Source: Streptomyces niveus (GTDB taxonomy: Bacteria; Actinomycetota; Actinomycetes; Streptomycetales; Streptomycetaceae). Taken from it: a stretch of DNA of 64,000 bases. Numbering within the stretch: the first letter of the stretch is position 1; every line of letters begins with the position of its first letter. Position numbers and translations under genes: made by a program. Positions 53,651 through 63,006 of the stretch are shown here, one piece after another. The stretch is from positions 2,356,001 through 2,420,000 of the forward strand of contig NZ_CP018047.1 in assembly GCF_002009175.1 (NCBI RefSeq). The letters are read 5' to 3'. The notes beneath the pieces were generated by a model. It had not been told where the DNA came from. It made no database searches and was given only the letters and a program-made list of their open reading frames with translations.

Positions 53651-54760
53651 CTATTCCGCGCCGCCCGTGACCACGTCGGACGCGTCGCCCTTGTCGCCCG
53701 CGGAGTCCTTCGTCGCCGACGCCGGGATCGGCTTGTCGGCCCGCAGCGCCGTCCAGACCTGCTCGGACGCCTTCTCCAGGGGGACGACGCGGTTCGGGTC
53801 GGCCGGGTCGTACCGGACAGGCAGCGTGATCATGTTGACGTCCTCGGCCCCGAGGTTCTTCAGACCGCCAGCGAAGGCGGCGAGCTCCTTGACCGTGTCC
53901 AGCTCGGAGTCCGGGGTGATCGCCCGCGTCGCGGTGTCGCCGATGTCGTACAGCTTCTTGGGGCTGCTGAGCAGGCCGATGTCCTTGACCTGGGTGATCA
54001 GCGCCTTGATGAACGCCTGCTGGAGCTGGATACGGCCCAGGTCGCTGCCGTCGCCGACGCTCTTGCGCGTCCTGACGAGGCCGAGCGCCTGCTCGCCGTC
54101 CAGGGTGTGGGTGCCGGGTTCGAGATTCAGATGGCTCTTGGAGTCGTCGATGGCCTCGGTGGTGGTGATCCTCACGCCGCCGAGGTCGTCGATGAGCTGC
54201 TTGAACCCGGTGAAGTCGACCTCGATGTAGTGGTCCATGCGAATGCCGGACATCTTCTCGACGGTCTTCACGGCGCAGGCCGGGCCGCCGACCTCGTACG
54301 CGGTGTTGAACATGGCCCGCCGCTCGCCCGCCGCGGTGTCGCCGTTGCCGTCCTCGCAGTCGGGGCGTTCGACGATGGTGTCACGCGGTACGGAGACGAC
54401 GCTGGCGCTCTTGTGGCCTTCGTCGACGTGCATGATCATCGCGGTGTCCGAACGGGCTCCGCCCTCGTCGGCGCCGTATTCGGCGTTGTCGCCGGAGCGT
54501 GAGTCGGAGCCGAGGACGAGGATGTCCATCGAGCCGTTGTCGACGTTCACGGGGCGGTCGGTGCCGAGCCTGGCGTTGATGTCGACGCCCTGGATGTTGC
54601 CGTTGAGCTTGAAGTACACGTATCCGAGACCGGACCCGCCGACGAGCACCAGGGCGGCGGCCGACCACGCGGCCGCCGTCGTGGCGCGACGGCGTGTGCT
54701 CGGCTTCTTGCGGCGTGTGCCGGTCGCGCGTATTCGTCCGCCCTTGCTCTGATCGGTCAT
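53651..54760 (-). CDS. LytR-CpsA-Psr (LCP) family protein
   Basis: A 369-residue protein with a short cytoplasmic Arg/Lys-rich start, one membrane segment ([24 protein letters not shown]) and an extracellular LCP domain. Conserved Asp/Arg residues are in [36 protein letters not shown] and [27 protein letters not shown] proteins attach wall glycopolymers to peptidoglycan. It may serve the polymer started by the WecA-family gene at 48 kb. Confidence 0.92.
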   Translation of the reverse strand: MTDQSKGGRIRATGTRRKKPSTRRRATTAAAWSAAALVLVGGSGLGYVYFKLNGNIQGVDINARLGTDRPVNVDNGSMDILVLGSDSRSGDNAEYGADEGGARSDTAMIMHVDEGHKSASVVSVPRDTIVERPDCEDGNGDTAAGERRAMFNTAYEVGGPACAVKTVEKMSGIRMDHYIEVDFTGFKQLIDDLGGVRITTTEAIDDSKSHLNLEPGTHTLDGEQALGLVRTRKSVGDGSDLGRIQLQQAFIKALITQVKDIGLLSSPKKLYDIGDTATRAITPDSELDTVKELAAFAGGLKNLGAEDVNMITLPVRYDPADPNRVVPLEKASEQVWTALRADKPIPASATKDSAGDKGDASDVVTGGAE

Positions 54761-54904
54761 GTGCTCCTCGGCTCTCGCCGGCTCCCGCCGGTTGTCGTCG
54801 GCTCTCGTAGCGTGTGCGGCTACCCCTGGTGATGGCCTTCAGGCACGGTTCGCCGTCCCTTGGACCGGACGTGCGGGGCAGCACGCAGGGTTGCACAACG
54901 AGCT

Positions 54905-54930
54905 GTGGCCCCCGCCGGGGCGGGGGCCAC
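54905..54930 (-). terminator. Terminator after the secreted protease
   Basis: GTGGCCCCCGCC and GCGGGGGCCAC form an 11-bp stem with a short loop, 48 bp after the protease stop. Confidence 0.75.
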
Positions 54931-54977
54931 AGGAATGTGCCGGCGAGTGACCGGTCAGCCGGTCCTCACCTGCGGTT

Positions 54978-56702
54978 TCACGCGATGGTGTGGTAGCCGT
55001 TCCAGCCGGATCCGATCTTCACGCCTGTGGCGAAGATCTCGGACGTGGCCTTGCCGGTGCCCTTGAGGAGGTACAGCGAGCCGGCCGAGTTACGGACGAC
55101 GACATCGGGCTTGGCGTCACCGTTCACGTCGCCCGGGGTGACGATCGTGGTGTAGCCGGACCAGTTGGTGCGGACCACGACGGGCGTCTCGAACGGCGCG
55201 GAGGCCTTGCCGGTGCCCTTGACCAGCAGGAGGTCACCGGTGTCGGCGCGGCGGACCAGCAGGTCGGCCTTGCCGTCGTTGGTGAAGTCACCGTGACCGC
55301 GCACCTGGTTGTAGCGCTGGTAGCCGGTGCCGACCGCGGTGGAGGCGCCGAACTTGCCCTTGCCCGTGCCGGGGTAGAGCCGGAGCTGCCCGGTGGAGGC
55401 GACCGCCAGCAGGTCGGGGTTGCCGTCGCCGGTGACGTCGCCGGGGGTGACGATCGCGCGGAAGGTGTTCCAGGAGCTGAAGATCCTGGTCTTCACGTAG
55501 GTGGAGCTGGTCGCCGAGCGGTGCAGCCAGTACACGTCGCCGGAGTTGCCGCGCGCGACGAGGTCCTCGTAACCGTCCCTGTTCAGGTCGGTCTGCACGA
55601 CCAGGTTGTACGCGCGGAAATTGCCGGTGAACGCCTTGCGGGTGGCGAATCCGGTGCCGGTGGAGTTGAACGTGTAGGCCTTGCCGTCCGAGCTGGTGCG
55701 GGCCCACAGGTCGGCCTTGGTGTCGCGGCTGAAGTTGGTGTCGTCGATGCGCGGCTGGAGGGCCGGCATGTATGTCGAGACCTTGGTGTACACGTCGAAC
55801 GTGCCCCGGTAGTTGCACAGTTCGGACTGGGTGGCGACACCCCAGGAGGTGACGCCGATGATCCGGCCGTTCACCATCATCGGGCTGCCCGAGTCACCGG
55901 GGCAGGTCGCCTTGCCCGTCCTGTTGTCGCCGGTGCCGCCCACGCCCGCGCAGATCATGTGGCCGGGCTTGAAGGCGCCCGGGGTGGAGAGCGCGGTGTC
56001 GAGGTTCTCGGCGCAGTCGGCGTCCGAGTTCAGCGGCTGGGTCACCCGCTGGAGGGTGGCGGCCAGCCTGCCGTCCGGCTTGGAGCTGGTCATGCCCCAG
56101 CCGTAGGTGGTGGCGGTGGTGCCCGGCGCGTAGCGGGTGGTCTCGCGGTACGGGGCGGGCTGCGCCGGGGTGCCCGTCAGGGGCTTGGCGAGCGTCAGCA
56201 GCGCGATGTCGTTGTCGATCGCCGCGGCGTTGTACGAGCCCGCGACATACGAACGGCTGATCCTGACCGCGGTGCCCTCGTCGTTCGCACCGCCGGCGAG
56301 CTTGGCCGTGTTGCCGAGAATCATGCCGCGGCCGGCCATGTCGAGCGCTTTGCCGTTCTCGTCGGTGACGCAGTGCGCCGCGGTGAGAACCTTGTTGGGC
56401 GCGACGAGCGTTCCGCCGCAGGTGAAGTAGAAGAGTCCGTCGTTGTCGAACTCGAAAAGCAGCTGCACCATCCAGGGGGCGCTGCTGATGGTGGTGCTCG
56501 TTCCGCCGATGATTCGCGGCGAGATCTCATTGGAGCTGACGACCTGTGCGTCCTTGGGCGGCAGGAATTTCTCACCGCCGCCGTCCTCGGCGGCCTGTGC
56601 TGTGGCGACCAGTCCGCCGGCGAGGACCGCGAGAGCCGCTGTACCAGCGGCTATCAGTCTTCGCACTTTCCGGACCGGTCGGTCGTGACGCGACACACGC
56701 AC
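54978..56702 (-). CDS. Secreted trypsin-like serine protease with FG-GAP/VCBS repeats
   Basis: A 574-residue protein from GTG 56702 (GGGAG 6 nt upstream). A signal peptide (KVRRLIAAGTAALAVLAGGLVATAQAA) is followed by an S1 protease domain. The mature-start-like site is IIGGTSTTISSAPW; the triad is His in LTAAHCV, Asp in AIDNDIALL, Ser in CPGDSGSPMM. From about residue 325 come four to five FG-GAP/VCBS-type repeats (for example TPGDVTGDGNPDLLAVAS, TPGDVNGDAKPDVVVRN), which form a propeller that may bind polymer substrate or matrix. Confidence 0.93.
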   Translation of the reverse strand: MRVSRHDRPVRKVRRLIAAGTAALAVLAGGLVATAQAAEDGGGEKFLPPKDAQVVSSNEISPRIIGGTSTTISSAPWMVQLLFEFDNDGLFYFTCGGTLVAPNKVLTAAHCVTDENGKALDMAGRGMILGNTAKLAGGANDEGTAVRISRSYVAGSYNAAAIDNDIALLTLAKPLTGTPAQPAPYRETTRYAPGTTATTYGWGMTSSKPDGRLAATLQRVTQPLNSDADCAENLDTALSTPGAFKPGHMICAGVGGTGDNRTGKATCPGDSGSPMMVNGRIIGVTSWGVATQSELCNYRGTFDVYTKVSTYMPALQPRIDDTNFSRDTKADLWARTSSDGKAYTFNSTGTGFATRKAFTGNFRAYNLVVQTDLNRDGYEDLVARGNSGDVYWLHRSATSSTYVKTRIFSSWNTFRAIVTPGDVTGDGNPDLLAVASTGQLRLYPGTGKGKFGASTAVGTGYQRYNQVRGHGDFTNDGKADLLVRRADTGDLLLVKGTGKASAPFETPVVVRTNWSGYTTIVTPGDVNGDAKPDVVVRNSAGSLYLLKGTGKATSEIFATGVKIGSGWNGYHTIA

Positions 56703-56782
56703 GCAAATCTCCCACTGATCAAGGGAATTGGTTTGGTGCCGTGTGGGGGGATGGAACGGCTCATCGGATATTACATGCAGAA

Positions 56783-56812
56783 ATCCGCCCCGTCACGAGT
56801 AACGGGGCGGAT
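56783..56812 (-). terminator. Terminator after rho
   Basis: ATCCGCCCCGT and ACGGGGCGGAT form a perfect 11-bp stem with an 8-nt loop, 58 bp downstream of the rho stop. Confidence 0.75.
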
Positions 56813-56869
56813 CCATAAGCAAGTTGAACAATCGGGACAGGAATTCCCGGAACAACGTCTGACGGTGTG

Positions 56870-58945
56870 TCAGTCGTTGCCGTTTCCGGGCGACGGAGTC
56901 GTCTTCTGAATCTGGAGCAGGAACTCCGCGTTCGACTTCGTCTTCTTCATCTTGTCCAGCAGCAGCTCGATCGCCTGCTGCTGGTCGAGCGCGTGCAGCA
57001 CCCGGCGCAGCTTCCAGACGACGGCCAGCTCGTCGCTGCCGAGCAGGATCTCTTCCTTACGGGTGGAGGACGCGTCCACGTCCACCGCCGGGAAGATGCG
57101 CTTGTCCGAGAGCTTCCGGTCGAGCTTGAGCTCCATGTTGCCGGTGCCCTTGAACTCCTCGAAGATCACCTCGTCCATGCGCGAGCCGGTCTCGACGAGC
57201 GCGGTGGCCAGGATGGTCAGCGAACCGCCGTCCTCGATGTTGCGCGCCGCACCGAAGAAGCGCTTCGGCGGGTAGAGCGCGGTCGAGTCGACACCACCGG
57301 ACAGGATGCGTCCGGAGGCGGGGGCCGCGAGGTTGTACGCGCGGCCCAGGCGGGTGATGGAGTCCAGCAGGACGACCACGTCGTGACCCAGCTCCACGAG
57401 GCGCTTGGCGCGCTCGATGGCCAGCTCGGCGACGGTGGTGTGGTCCTCGGCCGGGCGGTCGAAGGTCGAGGAGATGACCTCGCCCTTCACCGACCGCTGC
57501 ATGTCGGTGACCTCTTCCGGACGCTCGTCGACGAGGACGACCATCAGGTGGCACTCGGGGCTGTTGACCGTGATCGCGTTGGCGATCGCCTGGAGGATCA
57601 TGGTCTTGCCGGTCTTCGGCGGGGCCACGATCAGACCACGCTGGCCCTTGCCGATCGGTGCGACGAGGTCGATGATCCGCGTCGTCAGCACACCCGGGTC
57701 GGTCTCCAGACGGAGCCGGTCCTGCGGGTAGAGCGGGGTCAGCTTCTGGAACTCCGGCCGTCCGCGGCCCGATTCGGCCGCCATGCCGTTGGCCGAGTCC
57801 AGGCGCACGAGCGCGTTGAACTTCTCGCGGCGCTCGCCGTCCTTGGGCTGGCGCACCGCGCCGGTGACGTGGTCACCCTTGCGCAGGCCGTTCTTGCGGA
57901 CCTGGGCGAGCGAGACGTACACGTCGTTCGGACCCGGCAGGTAGCCGGAGGTCCGGATGAACGCGTAGTTGTCGAGGATGTCGAGGATGCCCGCGACGGG
58001 GATCAGCACGTCGTCGTCGGCGACCTGCGGCTCGCCGCCGCCACCGAACTCCTCGCGGCCACGGCGGCCACGGCGGTCGCGGTACCGGCCGCGACGGCCG
58101 CGACGGCCGCCCGCCTCGTCGTCGAAGTCGTCCTGCGGCCCGTTGCCCTGGCTCTGGCCGCCGCCCTGGCCCTGGCGCTGCTGGCGCTGGCCGCCGCCCT
58201 GCTGGCCGCCGCCGCCCTGCTGGTCGTCGCCCTTGCCACGGCGGTCGCGCTGGCGGCTCTGGCGGTCACCGCGGTCGCGGTCGCCGCGCTCGCCCCGCTG
58301 GCCGCGCTCCTGGCGGTCGCCGCGGCGTCCGTCGGCGTCACCCTGGGCGGACGCGGAGACGGCGGCCTCGGCCTTGGCGTCGGGACGCTCGTCCACGACG
58401 GTGTCGGTGCCCGACTCGCCGCGGGTCTCGGTCTTGCTGTCCGGGCTGCCCGCCTGCGCGGTGGCCCTGCGCCGACGACGCTCGCCCGCGGGCTGGTCGT
58501 CACTCGCCGGCTGGCCCGGGATGTCGATCTGCCCGTCGGCCTTGTCGGCCTTCTCGGCCTTGGCCGGGGCACGGTCCGCGGCCTTGTCGGCGGCGGGGGC
58601 CTCCGCGACGGCGGCCGCGTCGCCCGTACGGGCCTTGGACGTGGCGCGGCGCTTGGGCTTCGCCTCGGCGTCGCCGCCGGCCGTCCCGTCGCTCTTCGGC
58701 GCGGGCGAACCGCCGCCCTGCGCCTCCTTGATGACCTCGATCAACTGGCTCTTGCGCATCCGCGCGGTGCCCCTGATGCCGAGGCCTGACGCGACCTGCT
58801 GAAGCTCGGCCAGGACCATGCCGTCGAGGCCGGTGCCGGAGCGGCGGCGCCGTGAGGTGGTGCCAGTGGCAGCACCTTCGGCGGGCGCGGTGGTGTCGAC
58901 GCTGTTGTCGGCGCTCACGCCCATCAGATCGGTGGTGTCGCTCAC
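56870..58945 (-). CDS. rho: Transcription termination factor Rho with long insertion domain
   Basis: A 691-residue protein from GTG 58945, with GGGAAGGA upstream. After the N-terminal helix bundle ([15 protein letters not shown]...LIEVIKEAQ) comes an insertion of about 210 residues. It is rich in Lys/Ala/Glu, then Arg/Asp/Gly/Gln, ending in a QGGG/RQQRQG low-complexity stretch. The RNA-binding cold-shock domain ([20 protein letters not shown]) and the ATPase (Walker [13 protein letters not shown]; Walker [12 protein letters not shown]) are standard. Such insertions are typical of high-GC actinobacteria and add RNA affinity and phase-separation-like behaviour. Confidence 0.96.
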   Translation of the reverse strand: MSDTTDLMGVSADNSVDTTAPAEGAATGTTSRRRRSGTGLDGMVLAELQQVASGLGIRGTARMRKSQLIEVIKEAQGGGSPAPKSDGTAGGDAEAKPKRRATSKARTGDAAAVAEAPAADKAADRAPAKAEKADKADGQIDIPGQPASDDQPAGERRRRRATAQAGSPDSKTETRGESGTDTVVDERPDAKAEAAVSASAQGDADGRRGDRQERGQRGERGDRDRGDRQSRQRDRRGKGDDQQGGGGQQGGGQRQQRQGQGGGQSQGNGPQDDFDDEAGGRRGRRGRYRDRRGRRGREEFGGGGEPQVADDDVLIPVAGILDILDNYAFIRTSGYLPGPNDVYVSLAQVRKNGLRKGDHVTGAVRQPKDGERREKFNALVRLDSANGMAAESGRGRPEFQKLTPLYPQDRLRLETDPGVLTTRIIDLVAPIGKGQRGLIVAPPKTGKTMILQAIANAITVNSPECHLMVVLVDERPEEVTDMQRSVKGEVISSTFDRPAEDHTTVAELAIERAKRLVELGHDVVVLLDSITRLGRAYNLAAPASGRILSGGVDSTALYPPKRFFGAARNIEDGGSLTILATALVETGSRMDEVIFEEFKGTGNMELKLDRKLSDKRIFPAVDVDASSTRKEEILLGSDELAVVWKLRRVLHALDQQQAIELLLDKMKKTKSNAEFLLQIQKTTPSPGNGND

Positions 58946-59337
58946 GAAGGGTCCTTCCCTGGAGCGGACGTCGGCCTTCTGGCTCGGCGACCGGTTGTGC
59001 TGTCCGACCGCGGGTTGTGATCGTGTCGATCACGGGCCGAGGTCGGGGCGATGGTCCCGCCGGGTACGGCGGAAAACTTGCGTACGTGCAATGGGTCCGG
59101 CCCGAGGTCCCCCTGCTCGGCCCACTCCTGGACACAGCGAGGGGTGTCGTGCCGGTTCCGGGGCGTGCTCAAAACTGCTCAGGCAGGCTGCTCAGGCAGT
59201 CGGGGAGGCTCCCGGAAGAATGGTGGTCCCGAATCGGGACGCGAAGCACCGAGCCAAAAAGACTTCGGGTGCAGACTTGAGGTTAACACTACCGGCTCCA
59301 ACAAACATTCCCCCTCTCACTCACCGGCAATCCACCG
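58946..59337 (-). other. Long rho leader region (about 390 bp, no clear gene)
   Basis: Between the thrB stop and rho lies a gap unlike its neighbours: lower GC with T-runs and repeats. CTGCTCAGGCAG occurs twice at 59175-59186 and 59188-59199. A frame of 76 codons (59172 to 58942, TTG start) ends in a TGA inside the rho GTG (GTGA overlap), but its third-position GC is only moderate. Rho genes often have long autoregulated leaders, which fits. Confidence 0.5.
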
Positions 59338-60258
59338 TCACTGAGAACCGAGCGGAAGAACGCTCGCGCCCGTGCCGTCGAGGCCGAGCCTGTGCGCCGC
59401 CCAGCCCTCGCCGGCCAGCTGTACGACCTTGTCGACCGCACTGTCCTCGGTCAGCGCCAGGACCGTGGGACCGGCGCCGGAGATGACCGCGGGGACGCCG
59501 TCGGCCCGCAGCCTGCCCACCAGCTCCACGCTCCGCGGCATCGCCGGAGCGCGGTACTCCTGGTGCAGCCGGTCCTCGGTGGCCGCGAGAAGCAGCTCGG
59601 GACGCCTGGTCAGAGCCTCGACGAGCAGTGCCGACCGGCCCGCGTTGAAACTCGCGTCCACATGGGGGACGGAGCGCGGGAGCAGCCCGCGCGCGGTCTC
59701 GGTGAGGACCGCCGCCTCGGGCACGAACACCACGGGGACCACGGATTCGGCGACCTCCATCCGGACAGCACGCGCCGCTCCCCCGTCGGTCCAGGCGAGC
59801 GTGAAACCGCCGAGCAGACAGGCCGCCACATTGTCGGGGTGACCCTCGATCTCGGTGGCCAGCTCCAGCAGCGCGGTGTCGTCGAGCCTCGCGTCGCCGC
59901 CTATCGTCACGGCGCGTGCGGCGACGATCCCGGCGCAGATGGCGGCGGACGACGAGCCGAGGCCGCGGCCGTGCGGGATGCGGTTGGCGCAGACGACCTC
60001 CAGGCCGCGCGGCTGGCCCCCGAGCAGGTCGAACGCGGTGCGCAGGGACCGTACGAGCAGGTGGTTCTCGTCGCGGGGGAGCGTCTGCGCGCCCTCGCCC
60101 GCGATGTCGACGTGCAGGCCGGAATCGGCCACGCGCACCACCACGTCGTCGTAGAGCCCGAGCGACAGGCCGAGGGCGTCGAATCCCGGCCCGAGGTTGG
60201 CGCTGGTGGCGGGGACGCGCACCCGTACGGCGGCGGCGCGGAAAGCGGGACCGGCCAT
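59338..60258 (-). CDS. thrB: Homoserine kinase
   Basis: A 306-residue GHMP kinase from ATG 60258 (MAGPAFRAAAVRVRVPATSANLGPGFDALG). The ATP loop is IPHGRGLGSSSAAICAG; the late Gly-rich motif is AVISGAGPTVLAL. It phosphorylates homoserine for ThrC. A large hairpin lies between it and thrC. Confidence 0.96.
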   Translation of the reverse strand: MAGPAFRAAAVRVRVPATSANLGPGFDALGLSLGLYDDVVVRVADSGLHVDIAGEGAQTLPRDENHLLVRSLRTAFDLLGGQPRGLEVVCANRIPHGRGLGSSSAAICAGIVAARAVTIGGDARLDDTALLELATEIEGHPDNVAACLLGGFTLAWTDGGAARAVRMEVAESVVPVVFVPEAAVLTETARGLLPRSVPHVDASFNAGRSALLVEALTRRPELLLAATEDRLHQEYRAPAMPRSVELVGRLRADGVPAVISGAGPTVLALTEDSAVDKVVQLAGEGWAAHRLGLDGTGASVLPLGSQ

Positions 60259-60397
60259 CGCTTGGACGACTCTCCTTGTGTGGCGGCGAAGTCTCGACGA
60301 GATACGGAAACACCCGACGGCCACGAAGGCAACAACACCGCGGCATATGCGGCGGGGCGGGTTGGGTACAGCTTATCGAAGGAAGGTTCTGTGGCGA

Positions 60398-60453
60398 CAT
60401 AGGGCGCACAGGAGGCGCACGATGCGTGTCGCGTGCCTTCCTGTGCGCCTATG
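60398..60453 (-). promoter_or_regulatory. Long imperfect hairpin between thrC and thrB
   Basis: CATAGGGCGCACAGGAGGCG (60398 on) pairs with TTCCTGTGCGCCTATG (to 60453), giving a stem of about 20 bp with small bulges and a GC-rich tip. It lies in the 264-bp gap between thrC (ends 60523) and thrB (starts 60258), where it may attenuate or terminate transcription from thrC into thrB. Confidence 0.6.
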
Positions 60454-60522
60454 CAGGGTCTTGGTGTGCTTTGTGCGCGGGCTCAGGCGAACCGGTGGCC
60501 GGTCCGCCGCCGCGGACACCGC

Positions 60523-61593
60523 TCAGACGAGTCCGAGGCGCTCCGCCGCTGTCACCGCGTCGACCGGGACCGTGACCGGCTGGGGCGCGCCCGCGACCGC
60601 CCAGTCCGGATCCTTGAGGCCGTTGCCGGTGACGGTGCAGACGATGCGCTGCCCCGGGTCGACCTTGCCCTCCTCGGCCGCCTTGAGCAGACCGGCGACG
60701 GACGCGGCCGACGCCGGCTCGACGAAGACACCCTCCTGGGCGGCCAACAGCCGGTAGGCGCGCAGGATCTGTCGGTCCGTCACCTCGTCGATGAAGCCGC
60801 CGGACTCGTCCCTGGCGGCGAGCGCCTGCTGCCAGGACGCCGGGTTGCCGATACGGATCGCGGTGGCCACGGTGTGCGGGTCCTTGACGACCTCGCCGCG
60901 CACGATCGGCGCCGAACCGGACGCCTGGAAGCCCCACATGCGCGGCGTGCGGGTCGCGGGGCCGTCCGCGGTGTACTCCGTGTAGCCCTTCCAGTACGCC
61001 GTGATGTTGCCGGCGTTGCCGACGGGCAGTACGTGGATGTCGGGGGCGTCACCGAGCGCGTCCACGATCTCGAAGGCCGCGGTCTTCTGGCCCTCGATAC
61101 GGGACGGGTTCACCGAATTGACCAGCGCCACCGGGTAGTTGTCGGACAGTCCGCGCGCCAGCGTCAGACAGTCGTCGAAGTTCCCCTCGACCTGGAGGAT
61201 CTTCGCGCCGTGCACGAGCGCCTGGCCCATCTTGCCCAGCGCGATCTTGCCCTGGGGCACGAGGACGGCGCAGACCATGCCGGCCCGTACCGCGTACGCG
61301 GCGGCCGACGCCGAGGTGTTGCCGGTGGAGGCGCAGATGACGGCCTGCGCGCCGGCTTCCTTGGCGTGGGTGATCGCCATCGTCATGCCGCGGTCCTTGA
61401 AGGACCCGGTCGGGTTGGCGCCCTCGACCTTGAGGTGCACCTCGCAGCCCGTGGCCTCGGAGAGGACCTGCGCGGGGACGAGCGGCGTACCGCCCTCGCG
61501 GAGGGTGACCACCGCCGTCGTCTCCGCGACCGGCAGCCGGTCCCGGTACTCCTCGATGATGCCGCGCCACTGGTGGGTGCCGATGCTCGTCAT
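60523..61593 (-). CDS. thrC: Threonine synthase
   Basis: A 356-residue PLP enzyme from ATG 61593 ([21 protein letters not shown]). The PLP lysine is in [16 protein letters not shown], then [14 protein letters not shown] and [13 protein letters not shown]. It converts phosphohomoserine to threonine. It is 7 bp after hom. Confidence 0.96.
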   Translation of the reverse strand: MTSIGTHQWRGIIEEYRDRLPVAETTAVVTLREGGTPLVPAQVLSEATGCEVHLKVEGANPTGSFKDRGMTMAITHAKEAGAQAVICASTGNTSASAAAYAVRAGMVCAVLVPQGKIALGKMGQALVHGAKILQVEGNFDDCLTLARGLSDNYPVALVNSVNPSRIEGQKTAAFEIVDALGDAPDIHVLPVGNAGNITAYWKGYTEYTADGPATRTPRMWGFQASGSAPIVRGEVVKDPHTVATAIRIGNPASWQQALAARDESGGFIDEVTDRQILRAYRLLAAQEGVFVEPASAASVAGLLKAAEEGKVDPGQRIVCTVTGNGLKDPDWAVAGAPQPVTVPVDAVTAAERLGLV

Positions 61594-61600
61594 GGGTCCC

Positions 61601-62911
61601 TTACTCCCCTTCAACACGCATGATGCTGGCGACACCGCGCACGGTGTCGAGCTTGCGCAGCGCTTCGACGGTCCCGGAGAGGGCGGCGTCGGGCGCGCGG
61701 TGGGTGACGACGACGAGGGATGCCTCGCCGCCGAGTCCTTCACTGTCGAGCCGGCCCTGCTGGCGCACGGTGTCGATCGACACGTCGTGCTCGGCGAAGA
61801 CCGTGGCCACCTGGGCCAGTACGCCCGGCTTGTCGGCCACGTCGAGGCTGATGTGGTACCGCGTCACGACCTCGGCCATGGAGTTGACGGGCAGCCGGGT
61901 GTACGCGGACTCGCCGGGGCCCGTCGACTCGCCGAGCCGGTTGCGGCACACCGCGACGAGGTCGCCGACCACGGCGGACGCGGTGGGCGGGCCGCCGGCC
62001 CCGGGGCCGTAGAACATCAGCTGTCCGGCCGCCTCGGCCTCGACGAAGACCGCGTTGTACGCCTCGCGCACGGAGGCGAGCGGGTGGCTGAGCGGGATCA
62101 TCGCCGGATGGACGCGCGCGGTGACCGACTTCCCGTCGGCGGCGCGCTCGCAGATGGCGAGGAGCTTGACGGTGCAGCCCATGCGTCGTGCGGAGGCGAT
62201 GTCGGCGGCGGTGACCTCGGTCAGTCCCTCGCGGTGGACGTCGTCGAGGCGTACGCGGGTGTGGAAGGCGATCCCGGCGAGGATCGCGGCCTTGGCGGCG
62301 GCGTCGAAGCCCTCGACGTCGGCGGTCGGGTCGGCCTCCGCGTAACCGAGCGCCGTCGCCTCGTCCAGCGCCTCCGAGTAGCCGGCGCCCGAGGAGTCCA
62401 TCCGGTCGAGGATGAAGTTCGTGGTGCCGTTGACGATGCCGAGCACGCGGTTGACCTTGTCCCCCGCGAGGGATTCCCGCAGCGGCCGCAGCAGCGGGAT
62501 GGCGCCCGCGACGGCGGCCTCGTAGTAGAGGTCCTTGCCGTGTTTCTCGGCCGCCGCGAAGAGCGTCGCTCCGTCCTCGGCGAGCAGCGCCTTGTTGGCC
62601 GAGACGACGGACGCGCCGTGCTCGAAGGCGGTGGTGATCAGCGTGCGGGCGGGCTCGATGCCGCCGATGACCTCGACGACGACGTCGATGTCGCCGCGCT
62701 TGACCAGCGCCGTCGCGTCCGTGGTGATCAGGGCGGGGTCGATGCCCTCGCGCACCCTGGAGGGACGGCGGACGGCGACCCCGGCGAGTTCCAGGGGCGC
62801 GCCGATCCGCGCGGCCAGATCGTCGGCGTGCGTCGCCATGATGCGCGCCACCTCTGAGCCGACGACTCCACAGCCCAGCAGCGCCACCTTCAGCGGACGC
62901 GTACGCATCAT
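61601..62911 (-). CDS. hom: Homoserine dehydrogenase with ACT domain
   Basis: A 436-residue enzyme from ATG 62911 ([29 protein letters not shown]; the second ATG is an alternative). NAD-binding GCGVVG, catalytic region [21 protein letters not shown]...ALLAEDGA, and a C-terminal ACT domain ([34 protein letters not shown]) for threonine feedback. Confidence 0.96.
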   Translation of the reverse strand: MMRTRPLKVALLGCGVVGSEVARIMATHADDLAARIGAPLELAGVAVRRPSRVREGIDPALITTDATALVKRGDIDVVVEVIGGIEPARTLITTAFEHGASVVSANKALLAEDGATLFAAAEKHGKDLYYEAAVAGAIPLLRPLRESLAGDKVNRVLGIVNGTTNFILDRMDSSGAGYSEALDEATALGYAEADPTADVEGFDAAAKAAILAGIAFHTRVRLDDVHREGLTEVTAADIASARRMGCTVKLLAICERAADGKSVTARVHPAMIPLSHPLASVREAYNAVFVEAEAAGQLMFYGPGAGGPPTASAVVGDLVAVCRNRLGESTGPGESAYTRLPVNSMAEVVTRYHISLDVADKPGVLAQVATVFAEHDVSIDTVRQQGRLDSEGLGGEASLVVVTHRAPDAALSGTVEALRKLDTVRGVASIMRVEGE

Positions 62912-63006
62912 GCGACCTCGATTCCCTCTCACAGCGATGTGGACCAGTCTCACGCACCGGACGGAAGTTTCTACCCTCCGTCCGTCATGCGAGACGTCTA
63001 TCTCAG

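Noticed and set aside
54990..56909. A 639-residue open frame antisense to the secreted protease
   Set aside because: Low complexity Gly/Val/Ala/Arg translation opposite a protease with complete catalytic triad; a product of high GC.
56867..58789. A 640-residue open frame antisense to rho
   Set aside because: It is composed of Val/Leu/Ala repeats mirroring the rho insertion domain; no motif, and rho is certain.
58942..59172. A 76-residue protein gene just upstream of rho
   Set aside because: Third-position GC is moderate and it has no convincing ribosome binding site or domain; kept only as a possible leader frame in the rho finding.
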